A program made the translations under genes and the position numbers. A model generated the notes under the pieces. The model ran no database searches. It was not told where the DNA came from and saw nothing but the letters and a program-made list of their open reading frames with translations. A stretch of DNA of 64,000 nt. Origin: Dendrosporobacter quercicolus. Lineage in GTDB: Bacteria > Bacillota > Negativicutes > DSM-1736 > Dendrosporobacteraceae. The stretch is from assembly GCF_900104455.1 (NCBI RefSeq), contig NZ_FNHB01000007.1, positions 124,001-188,000 on the forward strand, given 5' to 3'. Positions 26,913 through 35,529 of the stretch are shown here, in pieces (positions within the stretch are counted from its first letter, which is position 1; every line of letters begins with the position of its first letter).

Positions 26913-28280
26913 ATGAAAAGGATTTTAGCCGTCACAGCATGCCCTACCGGTATTGCCCATACCTATATGGCTGCGGAAGCTTTGCAACAAGCGGCGGCGG
27001 AAAAACAAATTGCGTTTAAAGTAGAAACCCGCGGCGCAATCGGCCTGGAGAACGAATTAACTGCCGGTGAAATTGCTGAGGCCCATGCCATTATTATTGC
27101 CGCCGATACCGACGTGGCTGAGCAGCGATTCGACGGAAAACCGGTGGTGAAAGTTGGCGCAGCCGAGGCAATCAAAAATCCCGAGGTCCTGCTTGCGCGG
27201 GCGCTGGCAATGACGCCGGCCGCGCCGGCTGCACCAGCCGCCGTACCCCGGCCGGCCGGCCGGGAGAAAAAGACGGGTCCGTATCAGCACCTGATGACCG
27301 GGGTTTCGTATATGCTGCCGCTGGTTGTTGCCGGCGGGCTGCTGATTGCCCTGTCGTTTGTGTTCGGGATTGAGGCGTTTAAGGAACAGGGAACAATGGC
27401 GGCGGCTTTGATGGACATTGGCGGCGGGGCGGCATTTGCCCTGATGGTGCCGGTCCTGGCGGGCTTTATTTCTTTTTCAATAGCGGAAAAACCGGGCCTG
27501 GCGCCGGGCCTTATCGGCGGAATGCTGGCGGCTAATCTTGGGGCGGGCTTTATCGGCGGGATTTTCGCCGGATTTTTGGCCGGTTATGTCGTACGCTGGA
27601 TGAAAAAGGTCATTAAGCTTCCCAAGCATCTGGCCGGTCTGACTTCAATTTTAATTATTCCGCTGTTTGCCAGCGCCTTTGTCGGCGTGGCGATGATTTA
27701 TGTTATTGGCGGACCGGTCAGCGCCCTGATGAAAGGGCTTAGCGGCTGGCTGACTTCGCTCGGCACCGGCAATGCCCTGCTGCTGGGCTTTCTCCTGGGG
27801 GCCATGATGGCCTTTGATATGGGCGGCCCGGTCAATAAAGCGGCCTATACTTTTGGCGTGGGACTGCTGGGCAGCAATATATATGGACCAATGGCAGCCG
27901 TAATGGCGGGTGGAATGACGCCTGTTCTGGGCTTATGGCTGGCAACCGTTTTGCGGCCCAAGCAGTTTACGGCGGAGGAACTGGAAGCCGGCAAGGCCGC
28001 AGGCGTACTGGGACTGTCCTTTATCACCGAGGGCGCTATTCCTTTTGCCGCAGCCGATCCTTTCCGGATCATCCCGGCGCTGGTCATTGGCTCGGGTATA
28101 GCCGGGGCTTTATCCATGGCGTTTGAGGTTAGTCTGCGTACCCCGCACGGCGGCTTGTTTGTGTTGTTAATTCCCAACGCGGTCAGCCAATGGCCGATGT
28201 ACCTGCTGGCCATCATCGCCGGTACGGCAGTCACTGCTGTTCTGGTCAGCCTGCTCAAACGGAAAAAAGCCGTTGCCTGA
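26913..28280 (+). CDS. fruA: PTS fructose transporter subunit IIBC
   Basis: 455 residues. An N-terminal EIIB domain carries the phosphocysteine motif TACPTGIAHTYMAAEAL (Cys10), followed by an Ala/Pro-rich linker (about 103-118) and a membrane EIIC domain of about nine helices (residues ~125-450). It imports fructose with phosphorylation at C1. No EIIA domain is fused; a separate EIIA gene follows. GGGAGAGG precedes the ATG. Confidence 0.92.
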   Translation: MKRILAVTACPTGIAHTYMAAEALQQAAAEKQIAFKVETRGAIGLENELTAGEIAEAHAIIIAADTDVAEQRFDGKPVVKVGAAEAIKNPEVLLARALAMTPAAPAAPAAVPRPAGREKKTGPYQHLMTGVSYMLPLVVAGGLLIALSFVFGIEAFKEQGTMAAALMDIGGGAAFALMVPVLAGFISFSIAEKPGLAPGLIGGMLAANLGAGFIGGIFAGFLAGYVVRWMKKVIKLPKHLAGLTSILIIPLFASAFVGVAMIYVIGGPVSALMKGLSGWLTSLGTGNALLLGFLLGAMMAFDMGGPVNKAAYTFGVGLLGSNIYGPMAAVMAGGMTPVLGLWLATVLRPKQFTAEELEAGKAAGVLGLSFITEGAIPFAAADPFRIIPALVIGSGIAGALSMAFEVSLRTPHGGLFVLLIPNAVSQWPMYLLAIIAGTAVTAVLVSLLKRKKAVA

Positions 28281-28331
28281 AATTGCGCATGATACGGGCA
28301 GCGGGGAAATTTAGTTGATAAGGAGTTTACT

Positions 28332-28784
28332 ATGGATATTTCTGACATCATTCATCCTCGCACTTCATTTTTCGGTTTGGCTGTACCCGACCGTGAAGCT
28401 TGTTTGCAGACTTTAACTGACAGCATGGAAGAAGCGGGTTTTGTTGGCAATAAAACCGCCTATTTAGCGGCGGTCAATGCCCGCGAGGAAAAAGGCTCAA
28501 CCGGTATTGGCTTTGGGGTGGCCATTCCTCATGGCAAATCAAGTGCCGTATCTACCGCCGGGCTGGCTTTTGCCCGTCTGGCCGCGCCGATTGAATGGAA
28601 TTCGCTGGATGGCCAGCCGGTACAGGCGGTATTTCTCATTGGCGTTCCGGAGAAGGATACCGGCCATGCGCACATGAAAATACTGATTGCTTTGTCCAGA
28701 AAGCTGATCCACAAGGAATTTCGGGATGAACTGCTGGCAGTCAACTCATTTACCGGGCTGCAGCAGCTGTTACAAACGCTTTAG
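28332..28784 (+). CDS. PTS fructose-type EIIA
   Basis: 150 residues of the PTS EIIA-2 (fructose/mannitol) family. The phosphorylated histidine is His67 in GFGVAIPHGKS. It takes phosphate from HPr, encoded just downstream, and gives it to the EIIB domain of FruA. AAGGAG precedes the ATG. It lies between fruA and ptsH with short gaps. Confidence 0.92.
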   Translation: MDISDIIHPRTSFFGLAVPDREACLQTLTDSMEEAGFVGNKTAYLAAVNAREEKGSTGIGFGVAIPHGKSSAVSTAGLAFARLAAPIEWNSLDGQPVQAVFLIGVPEKDTGHAHMKILIALSRKLIHKEFRDELLAVNSFTGLQQLLQTL

Positions 28785-28795
28785 GAGGTAAAATT

Positions 28796-29062
28796 ATGAT
28801 CGTAGAAGGAATTTTGCAGAATTCGAGCGGTTTTCATATCAGGCCGGCCCAGTTATTTGTGGAAAAAGCCAACCAATTCAAAGCAAGTGTTACGGTCAGG
28901 GCCGGAACAGGCGCGGCGGCCGACGGCAAAAGTATTTTGGGTTTAATGACCCTGGGGCTGGAGTTTGGCGCCAGAGTGGTGATTGAAACAAGCGGTGAGG
29001 ATGAGACGGCGGCGGCGCAGTCCTTGCTCGCTTTGATGAACAGTAAATTTGGTGAAGAATGA
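28796..29062 (+). CDS. ptsH: Phosphocarrier protein HPr
   Basis: 88 residues. His14 in GFHIRPAQ is the active phosphohistidine, and Ser46 in DGKSILGLMTLG is the residue phosphorylated by HPr kinase in Firmicutes, so carbon-catabolite signalling through HPr-Ser-P is possible. AGGAGG precedes the ATG, and the gene overlaps ptsI by four bases. Confidence 0.94.
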   Translation: MIVEGILQNSSGFHIRPAQLFVEKANQFKASVTVRAGTGAAADGKSILGLMTLGLEFGARVVIETSGEDETAAAQSLLALMNSKFGEE

Positions 29063-30816
29063 TGGCAGGCGGGAAAAACTCACCGGAAATCCGCTTGTCC
29101 GGCATTGGCGTTTCAGAAGGCATCCGGATTGGCAAAGCATTGCTGTATGGCCGTCAGGCAGCGCTGCCGCTTAACGATATTGCGGCAAGCGAGGTTGAGC
29201 AAGAGGTTGCTAAACTGACGGCAGCCAGGGAGCGTTGTCTGCAGGAGGTTTCGCAGCTGTATCAGCAGGCCCGGCAGTTGGTTGGCGATCAACAGGCCGG
29301 TGTCATTCAGGCGCAGGAGAGTTTCTTAAATGATCCTGGCTTTTGTCCCGCAATGGAGAAGCTGATCAGAACCAAATTATTCTCGGCTGCCAAAGCCGCC
29401 GACCAGGTAATCAATGGTACGGCGGCAATTTTTGAAAATATGCCCAATGAATACATGCGGGAACGGGCAGCCGATATTAAAGATATCGGCTGCAGGCTGC
29501 TGGCTGTCCTGGCGGGGGGAAAAGCCACCTGTCTTAGTGAACTGCGCGAGAAAGTGATTTTGATTGCCGCGGATTTGGCGCCAAGCGATACGCTTCAGCT
29601 GAATAAGCAGTATATTCAGGCTTTTGTTACGCAGAAAGGCGGCAAGACCTCACATACTGCGATTTTTTCCAAAACGATAGGCATTCCCGCCGTCATTGGC
29701 GTTGGTGATGCTATTGCCGCAATTGCGGACGGCGATACCGTCATTGTAGACGGTACTGCCGGACTTTGCATTGTTCAGCCTTCACCAGACACATTACGCA
29801 GTTATCAGGCCGCAATAAGCCGGGAAAATGAGGGAAACAGCGTATTACAGAACTTTGCCGGACAGCCGGCGGTTACTGTGGATGGATATCGGGTGGAGAT
29901 CGGAGCGAATATCGGCACCAAAGCCGACGCGCAATACGCGCTGGAACAAGGTGCTGAGGGCGTTGGCCTGCTGCGGACGGAACTGATTTACATGGCCGCG
30001 GACCGTTGGCCTGATGAGGAGGAACAATTGGCAATTTACCGGGATATCATCCAGGCAATGGACAATAAACCGGTCATTATCAGAACGCTGGATATTGGCG
30101 GGGACAAAGCGCTGCCTTATCTGCAGATACCGCCCGAAGCCAATCCCTTTCTCGGTTACCGGGCCATCCGGCTGTGTCTTGACCGGCAAGCGCTGTTTGG
30201 CGTCCAGCTGCGGGCGATATTACGGGCCAGCGCTTTTGGCGCGGTGCAAATCATGTTTCCGATGATTTCCTGTCTGGATGAATGGCGTCAGGCCAGAAGC
30301 TTGGTGGAAGAAATGAAAGACCAGCTCAGGGCGGAAGGGCAGAGTTTTGCTGAAGACATCCAGGTTGGGATGATGATAGAGGTTCCTTCGGCGGCCATAT
30401 TGGCCAGGCAATTTGCGCAAGAGGTTGATTTCTTTAGTATTGGTACGAATGATCTTGTGCAATATACACTGGCGGTTGACAGAATGAATGAGAAGGTCGA
30501 TTATTTGTATGATCATTTCCATCCGGCGATTCTTGCGCTGATTGGGCAAGTGGTGCAGGCGGCCCATGCTGAAGGAAAATCTGTGGGCATGTGCGGCGGG
30601 ATGGCGGGCGATCCTCAAGCGGCGCCGCTGCTGTTGGCGTTAGGCCTGGATGAGCTAAGCATGTCGGCCACGGCGATCCGGAAAGTAAAATTCGCCATTT
30701 CCCGGCTGGAATTAGAAAGCTGCAGGAATTTGCTGGCTGATGTACTGCAGCTGAGTACCGCCGGGGAAATCAGGATGAAAGTGGAGCAGTATCTGACCCG
30801 GAAGGACATACGGTAG
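29059..30816 (+). CDS. ptsI: PTS enzyme I
   Basis: 585 residues, standard for enzyme I. His199 in GGKTSHTAIFSKT is the phosphorylated residue. The C-terminal PEP-binding half has GVGLLRTELIYMA, NPFLGYRAIRLCL, IEVPSAAILA, SIGTNDLVQYTLAVDR and GMCGGMAGDP. It moves phosphate from PEP to HPr. Last gene of the fructose operon. Confidence 0.95.
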   Translation: MMAGGKNSPEIRLSGIGVSEGIRIGKALLYGRQAALPLNDIAASEVEQEVAKLTAARERCLQEVSQLYQQARQLVGDQQAGVIQAQESFLNDPGFCPAMEKLIRTKLFSAAKAADQVINGTAAIFENMPNEYMRERAADIKDIGCRLLAVLAGGKATCLSELREKVILIAADLAPSDTLQLNKQYIQAFVTQKGGKTSHTAIFSKTIGIPAVIGVGDAIAAIADGDTVIVDGTAGLCIVQPSPDTLRSYQAAISRENEGNSVLQNFAGQPAVTVDGYRVEIGANIGTKADAQYALEQGAEGVGLLRTELIYMAADRWPDEEEQLAIYRDIIQAMDNKPVIIRTLDIGGDKALPYLQIPPEANPFLGYRAIRLCLDRQALFGVQLRAILRASAFGAVQIMFPMISCLDEWRQARSLVEEMKDQLRAEGQSFAEDIQVGMMIEVPSAAILARQFAQEVDFFSIGTNDLVQYTLAVDRMNEKVDYLYDHFHPAILALIGQVVQAAHAEGKSVGMCGGMAGDPQAAPLLLALGLDELSMSATAIRKVKFAISRLELESCRNLLADVLQLSTAGEIRMKVEQYLTRKDIR

Positions 30817-30819
30817 AAA

Positions 30820-30856
30820 AATCAGTGGGCGAATATCTTCGCTCACTGATTTTTTA
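30820..30856 (+). terminator. Terminator of the fructose-PTS operon
   Basis: AATCAGTG-GCGAA pairs with TTCGC-CACTGATT around TATC, followed by TTTTT, starting a few bases after the ptsI stop. Confidence 0.85.
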
Positions 30857-31043
30857 TACGATCAGCAAGTCCCGGCCATTGCATAAGCGGATTAAGCGGC
30901 TTGCTCTTACGTCCATCAATCAGTCTTATAACGGAGCTTCCAAGCTATTTCAAATAGTTGACTGTTATCATAATACAGGATTGATAATCAATCCTAATGA
31001 GAGATAGCGCAATATTATGAAGGCTAAAAAGGAGGACTTGAGC

Positions 31044-32309
31044 TTGCATTTAACATTAAGCGGTCTGAAAAGAGGCAGCGCCGGTATTTGCCTATTCAGC
31101 CTGCTGTCCTGGGGAAATATGGTTGGCGCTGCTCCGGTTACCCTGGAACAGGCAGTACATATAGCTTTGGAAAATCATCTGGACATTAAGATAGCGGCCA
31201 ATGAAGAACAACAGGCCGAGTATGCGCTGCAAAGCGCCAAAGGCAGCCAGGGAATTACGCTTGATGCCGCCAATACTTTTTATCTTAAAAAAGTCAGTCA
31301 TTCCGCAACTGCGTCCGGCAGTGATATTGTTCTATCACTGCCGTTATACAGCGGCGGGAAGAATGAGGGGACGGTTAAAAATGCCGAAACAGCGGTCGAT
31401 ATTGCGATATTAAATACCAAACAGACTGAGCAAACGGTTAAATTGCAAACCATTTCCGCTTATTTGACTGTGATTGAAGCTCATCAGACGCAGGCTGTAG
31501 CCCAGGAGACAGTAGATAATTACCAGTTGCATTTGAAAAACGTCAAGGAGCAGTATAGCGCCGGCAATATTGCAAAATCGGATGTATTACGTTCCGAGGT
31601 TGAACTGGCGGATGCCGGACAGACTTTGCTAAAAGCTACGAATGCATCAGAAGTGGCAGTGAATAATTTGCGCAACCTGTTGCGCTGGAAAAGCGCCGAA
31701 CCACTGGAACTGATTGAAGAATTCCAGTGTGTGCCGGTGGCGTATGGGATGGCGGAATGTGTAGCTTTGGCCAAAGCTCATCGTCCGGATTTGGCCCAAT
31801 ACCGTCTGGCCGTTAAGTCAGCCGAACAAAGTGCGGCGATTGCCGGCGCAGATCAAAAACCAGTTGTTTCGCTGGTGGCCGCAACTGGCTGGGACAGCAG
31901 TATTTTACCGGAGGGGGGCGACCTGGATACCTATATTGGCGTAACAACTTCCTGGAATTTGTTTGACAGCGGGATCACCAGGTCGAATGTTAAAAAAGCC
32001 CGGCTTGCCGTTGTCAATGCCCGGCTGGAGCTGGAATCGCAGGAAGATACGGTTGAACTTGCGGTTAAAGAATACTATTTAGGCCTGAAAGAGGCCGAAA
32101 AGCGGCGGGAAACAACTCAGGCCGCCATCCATAAGGCCCAGGAAGATTATTTTATCGCCGCGGCCCAATACCGGGTGGGCGAAGGGATTATTCTCGATGT
32201 CATTGATGCGCAGCTGGCTTTAACGACGGCCCAAAATAATGATATTGAAGCGCAGTATGATTATGCAATTTACCGGGCCAAGCTGGAAAATGCGATGGGA
32301 ATGAATTAG
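31044..32309 (+). CDS. TolC-like outer-membrane efflux protein
   Basis: 421 residues: a signal peptide ending near GAAP, then two repeated OEP-type coiled-coil units (the first starting VTLEQAVHIALENHLDIKIA; the second CVALAKAHRPDLAQYRLAV). Such proteins form the outer-membrane tunnel of tripartite pumps, direct evidence for a diderm envelope. I chose TTG at 31044 because AAGGAGG is eight bases upstream; an ATG at 31017 gives an extra charged stretch before the signal and has a weak site. It heads an operon with MacA- and MacB-like genes. Confidence 0.85.
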   Translation: MHLTLSGLKRGSAGICLFSLLSWGNMVGAAPVTLEQAVHIALENHLDIKIAANEEQQAEYALQSAKGSQGITLDAANTFYLKKVSHSATASGSDIVLSLPLYSGGKNEGTVKNAETAVDIAILNTKQTEQTVKLQTISAYLTVIEAHQTQAVAQETVDNYQLHLKNVKEQYSAGNIAKSDVLRSEVELADAGQTLLKATNASEVAVNNLRNLLRWKSAEPLELIEEFQCVPVAYGMAECVALAKAHRPDLAQYRLAVKSAEQSAAIAGADQKPVVSLVAATGWDSSILPEGGDLDTYIGVTTSWNLFDSGITRSNVKKARLAVVNARLELESQEDTVELAVKEYYLGLKEAEKRRETTQAAIHKAQEDYFIAAAQYRVGEGIILDVIDAQLALTTAQNNDIEAQYDYAIYRAKLENAMGMN

Positions 32310-32320
32310 GAGGTTGTGCG

Positions 32321-33460
32321 ATGGGTATAGCAAGGAAGCAGCTGAAATGTGCTTTGGGACTGGCGGTTCTATTGGCGGCAGCCGCTGGCTGCTGGTATTA
32401 CTATGTCGGCATAACGGCGCAATCGCCAGTCAGTGGGGAGATTGTAACGGCAGTCAGGGGCAAAATCATATCCTATGTAGCGGCTACCGGAACAGTCAAG
32501 CCGGTGAATGCTGTTGATATTTCATCAAAGGTTACGGCACTGATTAAGGAAATGAACGTGCAGGAAAACGATGTGGTAAAAGCCGGCCAGGTTTTGGCCG
32601 TCTTAGAGGATAAAACACTTGAGACGACACTGGAAAAAGCGCAGTATGAAGTGCATCATACGAGTGCTAAATATAAACGCCTGCAATACCTGCACTCCAT
32701 TGGCGCCAAATCGGATGCTGACCTGGAAGACGCTCTGCTGGCGTATCAGACAGCGATGGCGAGCTATGAGGCGGCCAAGTCGGACTTAAATGAGACGGTA
32801 TTGGTTTCGCCAATGGACGGGGTGGTCCTTGGTGAACCCGTATCGGTAGGGACGCTGGTGACAGCAGGCGTTAACGATCCTACCGTTGTCATGATGATTG
32901 GCGATATTTCCGGTAAAATAGTTAAAGTTAAAGTAGACGAAACGGATATTGGAAAAATTGCCGCCGGACAGCAGGCTGTATTCACGGTCGATGCTTATCA
33001 GAATCATCCTTTTACCGGCCGGGTGCTTAAAATTGGCCAGATTTCCACTACTACCACCAGCACTTCCTCCACAACGACTTCAAGCTCGTCGTCTTCGTCC
33101 TCCACTTCTTCCAGCAGCAGTGTTGTCTATTATTATGTAACTTTAGCGGTAGATGATCCGGAAAACCTTCTCAAGGCGGAAATGACGGCCAGAGTGAAAA
33201 TAAAAATCAGCGAAAAGGATGATGCATTGTTAATTCCCCTGGCTGCTCTAAAAACGAGCACCAGCGGTCAGTATGTAACGGTCTTGCGTAACAATGGCCT
33301 GAGTGACAACCTTCCGGTGACAATTGGTCTGACCAGCAGTGATAAAGTAGAAGTCACCGGAGGCTTGCAGGAGGGGGACAAGCTGGTTATCTCTTATACC
33401 AAAACCAAGAGTCAAAATTCTTCGAGTCAAAAAAATAACGGTCCGCCACCGCCAATCTAG
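32321..33460 (+). CDS. MacA-like periplasmic adaptor (HlyD/RND family)
   Basis: 379 residues: an N-terminal membrane anchor (about 10-28), a lipoyl half (VAATGTVKPVNAVDISSKVT), a short coiled-coil hairpin (ETTLEKAQYEVHH to ~ELDEDA region), the returning lipoyl half (VLVSPMDGVVLGEPVSVGTL) and beta-barrel domains. An unusual Ser/Thr tract of about 26 residues (roughly 243-268) interrupts the beta-barrel region. The tail is Ser/Asn/Pro-rich. It would connect the TolC-like channel with the MacB-like ABC transporter. The stop codon lies inside a short repeat element. Confidence 0.88.
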   Translation: MGIARKQLKCALGLAVLLAAAAGCWYYYVGITAQSPVSGEIVTAVRGKIISYVAATGTVKPVNAVDISSKVTALIKEMNVQENDVVKAGQVLAVLEDKTLETTLEKAQYEVHHTSAKYKRLQYLHSIGAKSDADLEDALLAYQTAMASYEAAKSDLNETVLVSPMDGVVLGEPVSVGTLVTAGVNDPTVVMMIGDISGKIVKVKVDETDIGKIAAGQQAVFTVDAYQNHPFTGRVLKIGQISTTTTSTSSTTTSSSSSSSSTSSSSSVVYYYVTLAVDDPENLLKAEMTARVKIKISEKDDALLIPLAALKTSTSGQYVTVLRNNGLSDNLPVTIGLTSSDKVEVTGGLQEGDKLVISYTKTKSQNSSSQKNNGPPPPI

Positions 33461-33511
33461 TACCTTGTCAGCGTGTCGTCACTACTGGAGTTGAATCCGT
33501 CAAGGTACTAA
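33457..33511. repeat. Dispersed repeat, short copy C, overlapping the macA-like stop
   Basis: TAGTACCTTG at 33458-33467 and CAAGGTACTA at 33501-33510 form a perfect 10-bp terminal inverted repeat of a 53-bp element. The same ends occur at 38161-38245 and 38246-38411. The TAG stop of the adaptor gene is the first codon of the element. Confidence 0.7.
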
Positions 33512-33548
33512 TACTGCAGTTCCAGGGCCGAAAAAAGGGGGAAGGTTA

Positions 33549-34241
33549 ATGGGAATTGTCTTAAATGAAGTCAAAAAGCACTATCAAATGGGCGGCGAAA
33601 TGGTGGCGGCGCTGGACGGCATTTCCCTGGAAATCAAAAAGGGCGAATTTGTCGCCATCATGGGACCGTCCGGTTCAGGTAAATCAACAATGATGAATAT
33701 TTTGGGCTGCCTGGACCGGCCAAGCAGCGGCTCCTATTTGCTTGACGGCCGGGAAGTCGCCACTTTAAATGATGACCAATTGGCAAAAACCCGCAATCAG
33801 CGGATTGGGTTTGTTTTTCAAAATTTCAACTTACTATCCAGGGTATCCGCCTGGGACAATGTGGCGCTGCCGCTGGTGTATGCCAAAGTAGACGGGAGAG
33901 AACGCCTGGACCGGGCTGCTGCCATGCTGGATTCGGTGGGGTTAAATTCGCGGAAAAATCACCTGCCCAATGAATTGTCAGGTGGTCAGCGCCAGCGGGT
34001 GGCAATTGCCAGAGCGTTGATTAACGATCCGAGTATCATCATGGCTGATGAGCCGACCGGAAATCTGGACAGCCGTTCGAGCATTGAAATTATGAAGCTA
34101 TTTTCCACTTTATATCAACAGGGCCGGACGGTCATTCTGGTCACCCATGAGCCGGATATTGCCGCCTATGCCAGGCGGGCAATAACTGTGCGGGACGGGC
34201 TGATCATCAGCGATAAGGTAAAGGAGCTGGATGATGTTTAA
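33549..34241 (+). CDS. MacB/LolD-type ABC transporter ATPase
   Basis: 230 residues with Walker A GPSGSGKST, Q-loop FVFQNFNLL, signature LSGGQRQRVAIARAL, Walker B IIMADEPTGNLD and the switch His in LVTHEPD. Its length and the GNLDS motif fit the MacB/LolD subfamily. GGGGGAAGG precedes the ATG. It overlaps the permease by 11 bases. With the adaptor and channel, it would export a peptide, antibiotic or lipophilic compound. Confidence 0.92.
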   Translation: MGIVLNEVKKHYQMGGEMVAALDGISLEIKKGEFVAIMGPSGSGKSTMMNILGCLDRPSSGSYLLDGREVATLNDDQLAKTRNQRIGFVFQNFNLLSRVSAWDNVALPLVYAKVDGRERLDRAAAMLDSVGLNSRKNHLPNELSGGQRQRVAIARALINDPSIIMADEPTGNLDSRSSIEIMKLFSTLYQQGRTVILVTHEPDIAAYARRAITVRDGLIISDKVKELDDV

Positions 34242-35448
34242 AGAAAGCCTTGCCATTGCTTTGCGCGCTTTACTGACCAATAAAATGCGGTCTGTGCTAA
34301 CTATGCTGGGGATGATGATTGGTGTGGGCGCTGTTATTGCCATGGTATCCATCGGCATGGGCGTTCGGGAAAAGGTGCAGAATTCCATCGCCAGTCTGGG
34401 CAGCAATATGTTGATTGTTGCTCCAGGCGCTGCGTCTGCGCAAGGAGTCCGCTCAGCCTCCGGCAGCAGCATTACGCTATTGCCGGAGGATGCCGAATAT
34501 ATCAAAGAAACAGTAGCAGGCATTGACTATGTAGTACCGGCAGTGAGCAAGCAATATCAGCTGATTGCCGGCAACCAAAACTGGACAACGACCGTTCAGG
34601 GCATTACTCCTGAATATATGGCGATTAGAAGTTTGACGGTGGGCAGCGGCAGTTTTGTGTCGGCGCAGGATTTAACTTCCCGGAACAGGGTAGCCGTTCT
34701 GGGGGCCACCGTTGCGGAAAGCTTATTTGGCGAACTGAATCCCACCGGTCAAAATGTGCGCATTCATAATACGCCGTATCAGGTCATTGGCGTTCTCGAC
34801 AGCAAAGGTCAGTCGTCGATGGGGCAGGATCAGGATGATATTGTGATGATACCGTTAACCACAGCCCAGGAACGGCTGATCGGCATTACTTATCTCCACT
34901 CTATCAGTATTCAGGTATCCAGAATGGAGAATATGGATCAGGTACAGGAGCAGGTGACTTCTTTGCTGCGCCAGCGCCATAAGATTTTCGGCGGGAAAGA
35001 AGATGATTTTACTGTGCGCAATCTCACCAGCATTATGGCAATGGCAGCGGAAACGACAGGAACGATTACCATGCTGCTGGGCAGTATTGCCGCCATATCC
35101 CTGCTGGTGGGCGGCATTGGTATTATGAATATTATGATGGTTTCAGTTACCGAACGGACCCGTGAAATTGGCATACGGAAAGCGCTTGGGGCGACGTATC
35201 GCGATATTATGCTGCAATTCCTCATTGAATCTATCGTCATTGGCGTGCTCGGCGGCCTGGGCGGTATTGTTCTGGGCATTGCAGCAGCCTATGCCATTGC
35301 CATTTTTGGCGGCTTGAATACCGTCATTTCGGCGCTGTCCATTGTGGTTTCCTTTGGATTTTCTATCGCGGTAGGGTTGTTCTTCGGTATTTATCCGGCC
35401 CGGAAGGCGGCTTTGCTTAACCCGATTGACGCTTTGCGGTTTGAGTAA
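34231..35448 (+). CDS. MacB-type ABC transporter permease
   Basis: 405 residues: one N-terminal helix (KMRSVLTMLGMMIGVGAVIA), a large periplasmic MacB_PCD domain (about 45-270), and three C-terminal helices with the FtsX motif (GIGIMNIMMVSVTERTREIG, IRKALGATYRDI). It is a separate permease, unlike E. coli MacB where ATPase and permease are fused. It is the last gene of the exporter operon. Confidence 0.92.
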   Translation: MMFKESLAIALRALLTNKMRSVLTMLGMMIGVGAVIAMVSIGMGVREKVQNSIASLGSNMLIVAPGAASAQGVRSASGSSITLLPEDAEYIKETVAGIDYVVPAVSKQYQLIAGNQNWTTTVQGITPEYMAIRSLTVGSGSFVSAQDLTSRNRVAVLGATVAESLFGELNPTGQNVRIHNTPYQVIGVLDSKGQSSMGQDQDDIVMIPLTTAQERLIGITYLHSISIQVSRMENMDQVQEQVTSLLRQRHKIFGGKEDDFTVRNLTSIMAMAAETTGTITMLLGSIAAISLLVGGIGIMNIMMVSVTERTREIGIRKALGATYRDIMLQFLIESIVIGVLGGLGGIVLGIAAAYAIAIFGGLNTVISALSIVVSFGFSIAVGLFFGIYPARKAALLNPIDALRFE

Positions 35449-35529
35449 AACGGATATCGCCGGCTGGCGGAAAAAGTCAGCTGACAGTTATGGCCGACAG
35501 CAAAGTGAATTAGTTTATATTAAAGCCTG

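Noticed and set aside
30825-31007. Short plus-strand frame of 60 codons after ptsI
   Set aside because: It overlaps the PTS operon terminator and has no ribosome binding site or recognisable homology.
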